Source of the DNA: Neisseria lactamica NS19
GTDB taxonomy: Bacteria; Pseudomonadota; Gammaproteobacteria; Burkholderiales; Neisseriaceae
NCBI GenBank assembly: GCA_000193795.2
Contig: AEPI01000064.1
Coordinates: 1 to 23,374, forward strand
Direction: 5' to 3'
Length of the DNA stretch: 23,374 nucleotides
How positions within the stretch are numbered: the first letter of the stretch is position 1; each line of letters opens with the position of its first letter. Position numbers and translations under genes: made by a program. The notes under the pieces are model-generated. The model searched no databases. It saw only the letters and a program-made list of their open reading frames with translations, and was not told the origin of the DNA. Below, one piece after another: positions 1 through 7,923 of the stretch.

Positions 1-154
1 TTTTGTTTTTAATCAATTTTTTAGGAAATATGGCAAAGACAAAGAACAAACCACTATGCCATCATTCCCATTTTTTTTGTTTCATCATTCTTGCTTTCAC
101 GCCGTCATTCTCGCAAAAGCAGAAAAATCAAAAGCAAAAACCCAAGATCCCATC

Positions 155-544
155 ATTCCCACGCAGGCGGGAATCCAATTCATTCGGTTTCAGCCGTTTC
201 CGATAAATCGCCTTAGCATTTGGGTTCTAGATTCCCACTTTCGTGGGAATGACGGCGTAAAGGTTTCTGTTTTTTAAGTGTTAGGTAACTAATAAGTCGT
301 CATTCCCGCGCAGGCGGGAATCCAATTCGTTCGGTTTCAGCCGTTTCCGATAAATCACTGTAACGTTAAGTTCCCGGATTCCCACTTTCGTGGGAATGAC
401 GGTGTAAAGGTTTCTGTTTTTTAAGTTTTAGGTAACTAATAAGTCGTCATTCCCGCACAGGCGGGAATCCAGTCCGTCCGGTTTCAGTCGTTTCCGATAA
501 ATCGTCGTAACGTTAAGTTTCTAGATTCCCACTTTCGTGGGAAT
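155..544. repeat. NIME array: three dRS3-flanked units with 147-base period
   Basis: Six 20-base dRS3 inverted repeats (ATTCCC-N8-GGGAAT) lie at 155-174, 231-250, 302-321, 378-397, 449-468 and 525-544. They pair into three 96-base units (155-250, 302-397, 449-544), each holding a roughly 56-base RS core between two dRS3 copies. The 51-base spacers (251-301, 398-448) are nearly identical to each other, so the whole is a head-to-tail duplication with an exact 147-base period. This architecture matches the neisserial intergenic mosaic elements. The first 154 bases are AT-rich and hold nothing I can name. Bases 545-635 hold only a degraded half repeat near 587-600. The array lies just downstream of the psd 3' end. 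Known roles of dRS3 include being a recombination substrate and an insertion target for filamentous phage; neither use is visible here. Confidence 0.9.
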
Positions 545-635
545 GACGGTGTGAACATTAGCAAAAATTCAAAAAACCAAACTTCCTCATTCGTGTGAAT
601 GATGGTACTGATATTTTCTATTTCAGTTCGCAAAA

Positions 636-689
636 TTAATCTTTCAACACATCTTGCACAGCCGCCTGAATCTTGGCAGCAGCTTCGAT
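636..689 (-). other. Read-off tail of psd beyond the premature stop
   Basis: In frame with psd, directly after its TAA at 690-692, there are 17 further sense codons and then TAA at 636-638. The translated tail is amphipathic and Ala/Gln/Lys-rich, continuing the style of the preceding 40 residues. Restoring a glutamine codon at the stop would give a 264-residue protein, close to the length of about 265 that I recall for neisserial Psd. This is the basis for calling the stop secondary. Confidence 0.7.
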
Positions 690-1430
690 TTAGTGCTGTT
701 CAGCAGATTGGTTTGCCGCTGTTTCAACCGGAGCAGTTTGTAAAGCAGGCTCAGATTCAGGCTTGGATTCGATTTGCGGCGCAGTCAGCGGCAAACGCGC
801 TAATACAGTGCTAACGCCAGTTACTTTATCGCCAATCGCCACTTGCGCCTGCGCATCGACAGGCAGATACATATCCACGCGCGAACCGAAGCGGATAAAG
901 CCATAGCGTTCGCCGCGGGACAGTTTCGCACCTGCTTGGGTGTAGCACAAAATACGGCGCGCCACCAAACCGGCCACTTGAACAAAAGTAATTTCACGAC
1001 CAGAAGCCGTAGTCGCCAAAACCGCATTACGTTCGTTTTCCGTGCTGGCTTTGTCCAAATCCGCATTCACGAATTTGCCTTTGTTATAGACCACTTTCGT
1101 TACCGTACAATCGGCAGGCGATTTTTGCGAATGCACGTTGAACACGTTCATAAAAATACTGATTTTCAAAGCATCAACATCACGATACGGATCGCGTGCG
1201 CGCTCGACCACCACGATACGGCCGTCAACCGGGCTCAACACCGCTTCAGGGTTTTGCGGAATCTCACGCGCAGGGTCGCGGAAAAACTGCAAAGCAAATA
1301 CGGTAAACACCCAAAACGGCAAAGACCACCAGCCGCAGCACATCGACACCAGCAGGCTCAAAGCCAAACCGCCGCCAATAATCGGCCAGCCCTCACGGGC
1401 GATAATCGGGTGGGGGTAAAGACGGTTCAT
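690..1430 (-). CDS. psd: Phosphatidylserine decarboxylase proenzyme, C-terminally truncated
   Basis: Converts phosphatidylserine to phosphatidylethanolamine at the inner membrane. The 246-residue product has an N-terminal hydrophobic stretch (about residues 15-50), the conserved FFRDP and SPVDG segments near 49-70, the FNVHSQKSP motif near 97-105, and the Gly-Ser self-cleavage site at about G182/S183 that generates the pyruvoyl group. The ATG at 1430 has an AAAGGATG ribosome site five bases upstream. All catalytic motifs precede the stop. Beyond the stop (690-692) the same frame stays open for 17 codons (639-689, reading IEAAAKIQAAVQDVLKD) and ends at TAA 636-638. The gene therefore seems to have lost a short C-terminal tail through one CAA-to-TAA change. 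Activity is probably kept because the tail is linker-like. The gene is divergent from uvrA. Confidence 0.93.
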   Translation of the reverse strand: MNRLYPHPIIAREGWPIIGGGLALSLLVSMCCGWWSLPFWVFTVFALQFFRDPAREIPQNPEAVLSPVDGRIVVVERARDPYRDVDALKISIFMNVFNVHSQKSPADCTVTKVVYNKGKFVNADLDKASTENERNAVLATTASGREITFVQVAGLVARRILCYTQAGAKLSRGERYGFIRFGSRVDMYLPVDAQAQVAIGDKVTGVSTVLARLPLTAPQIESKPESEPALQTAPVETAANQSAEQH

Positions 1431-1501
1431 TTGTCATCCTTTTGTTCAAGCGGGTTAAAATTGCCGCCATTATAACGGAATCTGCCGCGTTCCACCGACA
1501 A

Positions 1502-1531
1502 ATGCCGTCTGAACGCAGCTTCAGACGGCAT
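1502..1531. terminator. Inverted pair of DNA uptake sequences between psd and uvrA
   Basis: ATGCCGTCTGAA at 1502-1513 is followed six bases later by its reverse complement at 1520-1531, forming a 12-base-pair stem. Such pairs usually act as terminators in Neisseria. This one lies between two divergent genes (starts at 1430 and 1585), where no transcript ends, so its role here may only be DNA uptake or insulation. Confidence 0.85.
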
Positions 1532-2980
1532 CCGAGAAAGTGCTACAATATCGGTTTTCCTTTATTTTTCAGGCGGCATCCATTATGTGCAACCATCATC
1601 CCCAACATTCGCACGACAACGACACCATCCGCATCCGCGGCGCGCGTACGCATAATTTGAAAAACGTCAATTTGGACATTCCGCGCCACAAACTCGTGGT
1701 GGTAACGGGGCTGTCGGGCAGTGGCAAGTCGTCGCTGGCGTTTGATACTTTGTATGCCGAAGGCCAACGCCGTTATGTCGAGAGCCTGTCCGCCTATGCG
1801 CGGCAGTTTTTGCAGATGATGGACAAGCCCGATGTCGATTTGATCGAAGGCCTGTCGCCTGCGATTTCCATCGAGCAGAAATCCACCAGCCACAATCCGC
1901 GTTCCACCGTCGGAACGGTAACGGAAATCCACGATTACTTACGCCTTTTGTACGCCCGCGTCGGCACGCCGTATTGCCCCGAACACAATCTGCCACTATC
2001 GAGCCAAACCGTGTCTCAGATGGTCGATGCCGTGTTGAAGCTGCCGGAAGACACGCGCGTGATGATTCTTGCGCCGGCGGTGCGGGAGCGTAAGGGCGAG
2101 TTTGTCGATTTCTTTGCCGACTTGCAGGCGCAGGGTTTTGCGCGGGTGCGCGTGGACGGCGAAGTTTATCAGCTTGACGAAGTGCCGAAGCTGGAGAAAA
2201 ACATCAAGCACAATATCGACGTGGTCATCGACCGCGTGAAAGTAAAAGCCGACATCAAGCAACGGCTGGCGGAAAGTTTTGAAACCGCGCTGCGCCACGG
2301 CAACGAGCGCGCGCTGGCAATGGAAATGGACAGCGGCGAAGAACATTGGTTTTCCGCGCGTTTTGCCTGCCCCGTGTGTTCGTACAGCCTGCCCGAATTA
2401 GAGCCGCGTCTCTTTTCGTTCAACAACCCGATGGGCTCCTGCCCGACTTGCGACGGCTTGGGCAACACCAATTTCTTCGATCCTGAAAAAGTGGTCGCAC
2501 ATCCCGAATTGTCGCTGGCAACAGGCGCGATTGACGGCTGGGACAAGCGCAACCAATTCTATTTCCAAATGATTCAATCATTGGCGCGGCATTACGGTTT
2601 CGACGTGCAGGCTGCTTGGGAAACGCTACCTGAAAAAGTGAAAAAAGTCATCCTGCACGGCTCGGGCAAAGAAGTCATTGATTTCACGTACCTGTCCGAA
2701 CGCGGCACCACCTTCAACCGCAGCCACGCCTTCGAGGGCATCATCCCCAATCTCGAACGCCGCTACCGCGAAACCGACAGCGAAACCGTGCGCGAAAAAC
2801 TGCGCGAATACCAAAACCACCGCGCCTGCCCAAGCTGCGGCGGTGCACGTTTGCGCAAAGAAGCCCGCTACGTTTACGTCAGCGGCGAACCTTTACACGA
2901 AGTCTCCGCTTGGCCACTGACCAAAACCCACCAATTCTTTGAAACGCTGGATTTGGACGGCAACAAAAAACAAATCGCCG

Positions 2981-2987
2981 AAAAAAA
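2981..2987 (+). other. A7 run carrying the uvrA frameshift
   Basis: Seven A follow the G at 2980. The protein reads through the conserved segment IAEKILKEI only if one A is removed; as written it becomes IAEKNPQRN and ends 13 codons later. This pins the indel to the run. Confidence 0.9.
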
Positions 2988-3411
2988 TCCTCAAAGAAAT
3001 CACCGAGCGCCTCGGCTTCCTGATTAACGTCGGGCTGGATTACCTCAATCTCTCCCGCTCCGCCGAAACCCTTTCCGGCGGCGAAGCCCAGCGCATCCGC
3101 CTCGCCAGCCAAATCGGCAGCGGCCTGACCGGCGTGATGTACGTTTTGGATGAACCCTCCATCGGCCTGCACCAGCGCGACAATGACTGCCTGCTCGCCA
3201 CCCTCAAACGCCTGCGCGATTTGGGCAACAGCGTAATTGTGGTCGAACACGACGAAGACGCCATCCGCGAAGCCGATTTCGTCGTCGATATGGGCCCGGG
3301 CGCAGGCGAACACGGCGGCAACGTACTGATTGCCGACACACCCGAAAACGTCGCCAAATGTGAAAAATCCATTACCGGACAATACCTCAGCGGCAAAAAA
3401 TCCATTGCCGT

Positions 3412-3421
3412 GCCGTCTGAA
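3412..3421 (+). other. DNA uptake sequence core inside uvrA
   Basis: GCCGTCTGAA occurs inside coding sequence and encodes part of V-P-S-E-R. The two preceding bases are GT, so only the 10-base core matches. Confidence 0.8.
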
Positions 3422-4233
3422 CGCACGCCCGTCAATCCCGACCGAATGCTCGTCCTCAAAGGCGCGCGCGGCAACAACCTCAAAAATGTTACCCTCGAAC
3501 TGCCGCTCGGTTTGATTACCTGCATCACCGGCGTATCCGGCAGCGGCAAATCCACCCTGATTAACGACACCCTCGCCAAAATCACCGCCCGCGAACTCAA
3601 CCGCGCCCAAGAAGAACCCGCCCCATACGACGACATCCGCGGCCTTGAACACCTCGACAAAGTCATCAACGTCGACCAATCCCCCATCGGTCGCACTCCG
3701 CGCTCCAACCCCGCCACCTACACCGGCCTGTTCACCCCCATCCGCGAACTCTTCGCCGGCGTACCCCTCTCGCGCGAACGCGGCTACAACGTCGGCAGAT
3801 TCTCCTTCAACGTCAAAGGCGGCCGCTGCGAAGCCTGCCAAGGCGACGGCGTGATTAAAGTCGAAATGCACTTCCTGCCCGACGTGTACGTCCCCTGCGA
3901 AGTCTGCCACGGCAAACGCTACAATCGCGAAACGCTTGAAATCCAATACAAAGGCAAAAACATCAGCCAAGTCCTCGACATGACCGTCGAAGAAGCCCGA
4001 GAATTTTTCGACGCCGTCCCTACCGTATCGCGCAAACTGCAAACCCTGATGGACGTAGGCCTAGGCTACATCCGTCTCGGACAATCCGCCACCACCCTCT
4101 CCGGCGGCGAAGCCCAGCGCGTGAAACTCGCCTTGGAACTCTCCAAACGCGACACCGGCAGAACGCTCTACATCCTCGACGAACCCACCACCGGCCTGCA
4201 CTTCGCCGACATCGCCCTATTGCTAGAAGTGAT

Positions 4234-4245
4234 AGGTCGTCTGAA
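4234..4245 (+). other. Uptake-sequence variant AGGTCGTCTGAA inside uvrA
   Basis: This 12-mer differs from the local uptake sequence by C to T at the fourth base and equals the variant I recall for the N. mucosa/N. sicca group. It encodes the conserved residues G-R-L-K, so coincidence is possible. It sits where the codon use of uvrA changes. Confidence 0.45.
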
Positions 4246-4339
4246 AGGCAAAGGCAACTCGATTGTGATTATCGAGCATAATTTGGACGTGATAAAAACG
4301 GCTGATTATATTGTGGATTTAGGACCCGAGGGGGGCGAT

Positions 4340-4348
4340 GGGGGGGGG
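4340..4348 (+). repeat. G9 homopolymer in the 3' end of uvrA
   Basis: Nine consecutive G, encoding three glycines in the segment EGGDGGG, lie about 28 codons before the stop. A second run of six G is at 4330-4335. Runs of this length are prone to slipped-strand change and underlie phase variation in many neisserial genes. A change here would replace only the last residues of UvrA. Confidence 0.95.
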
Positions 4349-4455
4349 ACAATTATTGCTGAAGGTAGTCCTGAGGATGTGGCGAAGGTTAAGGGGAGTT
4401 ATACTGGGAAATATTTGAAATCAATTATTGATTAAACTTTAAATAAGGAAACAAG

Positions 4456-5911
4456 ATGAAATTTTCAGATATTAATTGGGGCTCAGATGAAGCCAAAAAT
4501 GATGAGAACTTGAGAGAGTATTTTTTTGAATTTCCGAGATTTAACAACTTGAAAAATGGAACATATCGCTATGTTATCGGAAGAAAAGGGACGGGAAAAA
4601 CAGCCGTTATAGAGAGAATAAAACAATTTGCAGAAGATGATCCTTTGACTTTTTATTCAATGTTGTCTTTGCGTGATTTTCCTATACAAGATTTAAGGTC
4701 TTTACGTGATGCATCATATAGGGATAAAGCTCAATTTGTACCCATTTGGCAATTTTTAATTTATATAGAGATCTGCAAACTTATCTTAAGAGATGAGAGT
4801 ATTTCAAATATTGATACAATAAAAGAATTAAAAGAGTTCCTTGATATAAATAATTTATTAAATAGTTTAGGTTTTTCCGAAACTGTAAAAAAATCTAAAA
4901 CAAACAAATTCCAAATTAAGTATTTTGGCTAAATGGATAGAGACAGAAAAAGCAAAATCAGATACAAAAGAGCAGATTACTAGCATTCACTATAATAAAA
5001 TTGTTAAAATTTTAGAAGAAAAGATATGTACAATTAATACAGATTGTGAATTTTGGATTTTTATTGATGAGTTAGATGAGGGATATAAGGCAGGCGATCA
5101 AAATTTACGTCTGCTATTGTTGGCATTATTACGAGCAGTAGAAGACACAACATTATATTTAAGTAAGAAATCAATTAAATTTAGACCATTATTAGTTTTA
5201 CGATCAGATATTTTTGATTCATTAGAAGATAATGACCTAAATAAGTTAGATGATTATATTCTAAGATTAAAATGGACATCCGAAGATACGGTTTCTACTG
5301 GTGGTGTATTTTTATTAAAAGAAGTTATTTCTGCTCGTATTCATAATTCATTGCCAAATAAAAATTGGGATAGTATTGTTCAGGACAAAAATGATAACCT
5401 GCCACCAAAAACATCAACAACATGGAAATATATAGCTAATAGAACGTTTGAAAGACCCAGAGATATTATTAAATTTTTAAAATTCTGCTCAGAGGCATTT
5501 GTTTATGATAATAAATACCACAATAAATTAACTTTTACCGAAGTAAAAAATGCCGAAAATAGATATTCTGATTGGTTATATAAAGAGTTGCGTGATGAAA
5601 TACAAGCACACTTACCATGTTGGAAAGAAGCTTTCCAGTGCTTAACTTCTATAGGGAAAGGGAGGTTTCCAAAATCAATGCTTGATGAACTTTTAGAAAA
5701 AAACATTGAGATAAAAAAATGGCTTAATAGCAACAACAAAAATACCAATGATGTTATTGAATTATTATTTGATTTTGGAATTGTTGGGAATCTAGATAAT
5801 AAAGGTAGGTGGTTGTTTAAATATAAAGATGAAGACTTAAGTTGGAGCGAAGACATGGATTTAATTATTCATTTCGGTCTACATAGAAAATTAAGAATCA
5901 AGCAAGCATAG
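4456..5911 (+). pseudogene. P-loop ATPase resembling the Sll1717 family, split by a frameshift
   Basis: An AT-rich gene, clearly unlike its neighbours in base and codon use. ATG 4456 has AAGGAA upstream and lies 20 bases after the uvrA stop, so it is probably cotranscribed with uvrA. The first part (158 residues, to 4932) has Walker A GRKGTGKT at residues 42-49. The second part, in the next frame and open from 4889, has a Walker-B-like FWIFIDELDEGY, a RSDIF segment (sensor-like) and RPRDIIKFLKFC (sensor-2-like). Skipping one base between 4887 and 4930, possibly in the A7 run at 4887-4893, gives one protein of about 484 residues. The K-G-T-G-K-T form of Walker A and the later RPRDII motif suggest the Sll1717-type ATPase group, by recognition only. 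Members of such families often occur in accessory or defence loci, but no partner gene is present, so no function is assigned. Confidence 0.7.
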
Positions 5912-5912
5912 G

Positions 5913-5928
5913 TTGGGTCAAGACCCAA
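5913..5928 (+). terminator. Palindrome after the ATPase gene
   Basis: TTGGGTCAAGACCCAA begins two bases after the ATPase stop codon and is a perfect 16-base palindrome, able to form a six-base-pair stem with a CAAG loop. It is followed by an A/C-rich stretch, not a T run, so termination is plausible but unproven. A related segment (CTGGGTT) recurs near 5955. Confidence 0.45.
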
Positions 5929-6015
5929 CAAAACCGTAAAATCCACCTGTTTTGCTGGGTTTACAACCTAACCTACAACCCTTTCAGCAAGTCGTAGCCT
6001 GCATATCCAACCGAG

Positions 6016-6102
6016 CGCGTGCGTGGCTGTGCCACACACCCTGCCGATGAATCACTCAGAACTTAAAAACCAACGCGTAGGGTGTGTGCGGTACGCACGC
6101 GG
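6016..6102. repeat. Imperfect inverted repeat upstream of the transposase remnant
   Basis: The left arm (about 6016-6042, reading GCGTGCGTGG... to ACACACCCT) is matched by a right arm (about 6079-6102, AGGGTGTGTGCGG to ACGCACGCGG) with small internal gaps. The loop is about 36 bases. It lies just before a RAYT remnant, and RAYT genes are commonly flanked by REP-type palindromes, so a REPIN-like relic is possible. Apart from this and the palindrome at 5913, I see no gene in 5912-6149. Confidence 0.5.
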
Positions 6103-6133
6103 TTACTTGATTGACGGTTTTGTTGTTTCAACA

Positions 6134-6162
6134 TTTCAGACAGCCTCCAATGTCGTCTGAAA
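6134..6162. other. Degenerate inverted uptake-sequence pair
   Basis: TTCAGACAGCCT (6135-6146) and ATGTCGTCTGAA (6150-6161) form an imperfect inverted pair. Both depart from the local consensus, and the second carries the GTCGTCTGAA core also found at 4236-4245. Confidence 0.55.
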
Positions 6163-6685
6163 GCGTCAGCTTCAACAAAGCCAAAATCTTAAACAACAGA
6201 TCATTCTCCTTCTCCAACGTTCAAACTAAAAACAAAAATCCTATAGCGCGTTATCGCAGAAACTTCATTGCCGGCGGCACATTCTTTTTCACCGTCAAAC
6301 TCGCCGCCCCAAAATCGCGTCTGCTTGTCGAACATATCGGCTTCGCGGGCAGCATATATGGATGTACAAACAATATCCCTTTGAAACCGTCGCCGTATGC
6401 GTGCTGCCAAACCACATTCACGCCATTTGGACGCTGCCGCCCGACGATGCGGATTATTCCCTACTCCGGCGGCTGATTAAAACCAAATTCTCCGCATATT
6501 CCCCTCATACTAAAAACTTATCCGCCGGCAAACAGCGGCGGAACGAACGCGGTATTTGGCAACGGCGTTTTTACGAATACACCGTGCGCGATGAAACGGA
6601 TTTGCAGTATCGTGCGGACTACATCCATTCCAATCCTATCAAACAAAAAATGTCGCGTGCTAAAACAGAATCCTGCAAAAAATAA
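6150..6685 (+). pseudogene. Degraded REP-associated tyrosine transposase (RAYT)
   Basis: RAYTs are single-copy Y1-type transposases linked to REP palindromes. The N-terminal hallmark YRRNFIAGGTFFFTV is encoded from about 6252 in one frame. The HIH catalytic pair (VLPNHIHAIWTLP), the PFETVAVCV segment and the C-terminal GIWQRRFYEYTVRDE...YIHSNPIK segment lie in another frame from about 6340 onwards. The break falls at about 6333-6345, where a few bases seem to be lost around the expected HI-G-RLR junction. A stop after NPIKQKM... cuts off the usual C-terminal region. The position of the usual start before A-R-Y-R-R is ATA (6243-6245), and no ribosome site is visible. With a frameshift, a doubtful start and a truncated end it is very probably inactive. 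Confidence 0.8.
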
Positions 6686-6806
6686 TATCAGTCTTTTCAA
6701 ATGCGATACTTATCATTCCCTGACTTCAAAAAAATATGTGCAACCTAACTTACGGGTTTGCTCCCGTTTGACCGATAAATATTCTGACTGCCTCAAAGGG
6801 CAAAAA

Positions 6807-6912
6807 TATAGTGGATTAACAAAAATCAGGACAAGGCGACGAAGCCGCAGACAGTACAGATAGTACGGCAAGGCGAGGCAACGCTGTACTGGTTTAAATT
6901 TAATCCACTATA
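6807..6912. mobile_element. Correia repeat enclosed element, short form
   Basis: A 106-base element bounded by inverted termini: TATAGTGGATTAA at 6807 and the matching ...TTAATCCACTATA ending at 6912. The interior contains the characteristic ACAAGGCGACGAAGCCGCAG and GTACGGCAAGGCGAGGCAAC segments. The length fits the short class without the central IHF-site segment. It lies between the RAYT remnant and the sucD terminator. Correia ends can carry promoters and be cut by RNase III, but nothing here shows that. The stretch 6686-6806 holds nothing I recognise. Confidence 0.95.
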
Positions 6913-6956
6913 ATGTGGGTATGTTGAGGCTGCCTCTTTTTTGAAACAACAAAAAA

Positions 6957-6994
6957 ATGCCGTCTGAAACCCGATTTCCGGTTTCAGACGGCAT
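6957..6994 (-). terminator. Uptake-sequence hairpin terminating sucCD
   Basis: ATGCCGTCTGAA (6957-6968) and its reverse complement (6983-6994) form a stem of at least 12 base pairs, with a T-rich flank for a minus-strand transcript (the A7 run at 6951-6957). It begins 29 bases beyond the sucD stop and is a convincing intrinsic terminator. Confidence 0.85.
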
Positions 6995-7022
6995 TTGATG
7001 TTCAATCAGTTGTCAAACCTGA

Positions 7023-7913
7023 TTATGCCAAACCTTTTGCTTTCAACACTTCCAGCATCGTCGTGCCCAACTCGGCAGGGCTGCGGGTGTAGGCGATACC
7101 GGCTTTTTCGAAAGCGGCGAATTTTTCCTCGGCAGTACCTTTACCGCCGGAGATAATCGCACCGGCGTGACCCATGCGTTTGCCTTTAGGAGCGGTAACA
7201 CCGGCGATATAGCCGACAACAGGTTTGCTTACGTTGGATTGGATGTATTCGGCTGCTTCTTCTTCCGCAGTACCGCCGATTTCACCGATCATGATGATGG
7301 CGTCGGTATCCGGGTCTTCTTGGAAGAGTTTCAGTGCGTCGATTTGGTTCATACCTGGAATCGGGTCGCCGCCGATACCGATACAGGTTGATTGACCCAA
7401 GCCCAGTTTGGTGGTTTGTGCCACGGCTTCGTAAGTCAATGTACCGGAACGGGAAATGATGCCGATGCGGCCCGGAGTGTGGATGTGGCCCGGCATAATG
7501 CCGATTTTGCACTCGCCCGGAGTAATCACGCCCGGGCAGTTAGGGCCGACCAAGCGGGTACCGTTGCCGTTGGTTTCCAAATAACGTTTGGCTTTAAGCA
7601 TGTCCAGAGTCGGCACGCCTTCGGTAATCACAACCACCAAGCCTACGCCGGAATCAACCGCTTCAACGATAGAATCCAACACAAACGGAGCGGGAACATA
7701 AATTACAGATGCGTCCGCGCCGGTTTCTTTAACCGCTTCTTTCATGGTGTTGAACACGGGCAGGTTCAGGTGGGTTTGACCGCCTTTGCCCGGGGTAACG
7801 CCGCCGACAACTTTAGTGCCGTAAGCCAGAGCTTGTTCGGAGTGGAAAGTACCGTTTTTACCGGTGAAACCTTGAACCAATACTTTGGTGTCTTTATTAA
7901 TCAATACGCTCAT
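7023..7913 (-). CDS. sucD: Succinyl-CoA ligase (ADP-forming) alpha subunit
   Basis: With SucC it interconverts succinyl-CoA and succinate with substrate-level phosphorylation in the TCA cycle. The 296-residue length is normal. The N-terminal CoA-binding Rossmann domain has VQGFTGKNGTFH (about 13-24), followed by VGPNCPG (about 122-128) and RSGTLTYE (about 155-162). The phosphorylated histidine is H249 in GHAGAI. ATG 7913 has AAGGAG six bases upstream, and that site overlaps the sucC stop, so the two are translationally coupled (10-base gap). An uptake-sequence hairpin follows. Confidence 0.98.
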   Translation of the reverse strand: MSVLINKDTKVLVQGFTGKNGTFHSEQALAYGTKVVGGVTPGKGGQTHLNLPVFNTMKEAVKETGADASVIYVPAPFVLDSIVEAVDSGVGLVVVITEGVPTLDMLKAKRYLETNGNGTRLVGPNCPGVITPGECKIGIMPGHIHTPGRIGIISRSGTLTYEAVAQTTKLGLGQSTCIGIGGDPIPGMNQIDALKLFQEDPDTDAIIMIGEIGGTAEEEAAEYIQSNVSKPVVGYIAGVTAPKGKRMGHAGAIISGGKGTAEEKFAAFEKAGIAYTRSPAELGTTMLEVLKAKGLA

Positions 7914-7923
7914 TCTTTTCTCC

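Larger units (their letters stand above)
1585..4435 (+). pseudogene. uvrA: UvrABC excision nuclease subunit A, interrupted by a frameshift
   Basis: UvrA is the damage-sensing ABC ATPase of nucleotide excision repair. The ATG at 1585 has AGGCGG eight bases upstream. In order the frame encodes Walker A (GLSGSGKSS), zinc-binding cysteine pairs (CPVC, CPTC), an ABC signature (LSGGEAQR), Walker B (VLDEPS), a second Walker A (GVSGSGKST), the CEAC/CEVC zinc module, a second LSGGEAQR and a second Walker B (ILDEPT). At 2981-2987 a run of seven A replaces the six needed to read GAA AAA ATC CTC. The frame breaks at about residue 466 and translation stops at 3027, giving 480 residues without the ABC signature. 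Removing one A restores 949 residues, the normal family length. The 3' end (from about 4230) shifts in codon use and contains a G9 run at 4340-4348. The truncated product should be inactive unless slippage rescues it or the extra A is an assembly error. Confidence 0.93.

Noticed and set aside
3..277. Short open frames over the repeat region
   Set aside because: They run through the repeats, have no ribosome site and no recognisable protein.
155..544. Regular palindromic repeats resembling a CRISPR array
   Set aside because: The units are 96 bases with near-identical spacers and dRS3 ends, which is NIME structure. CRISPR spacers would be unique and there are no cas genes.
2879..4042. Long antisense open frame over uvrA (387 residues)
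   Set aside because: It mirrors the codon bias of uvrA and is low in complexity, rich in A/F/G/V; a shadow frame.
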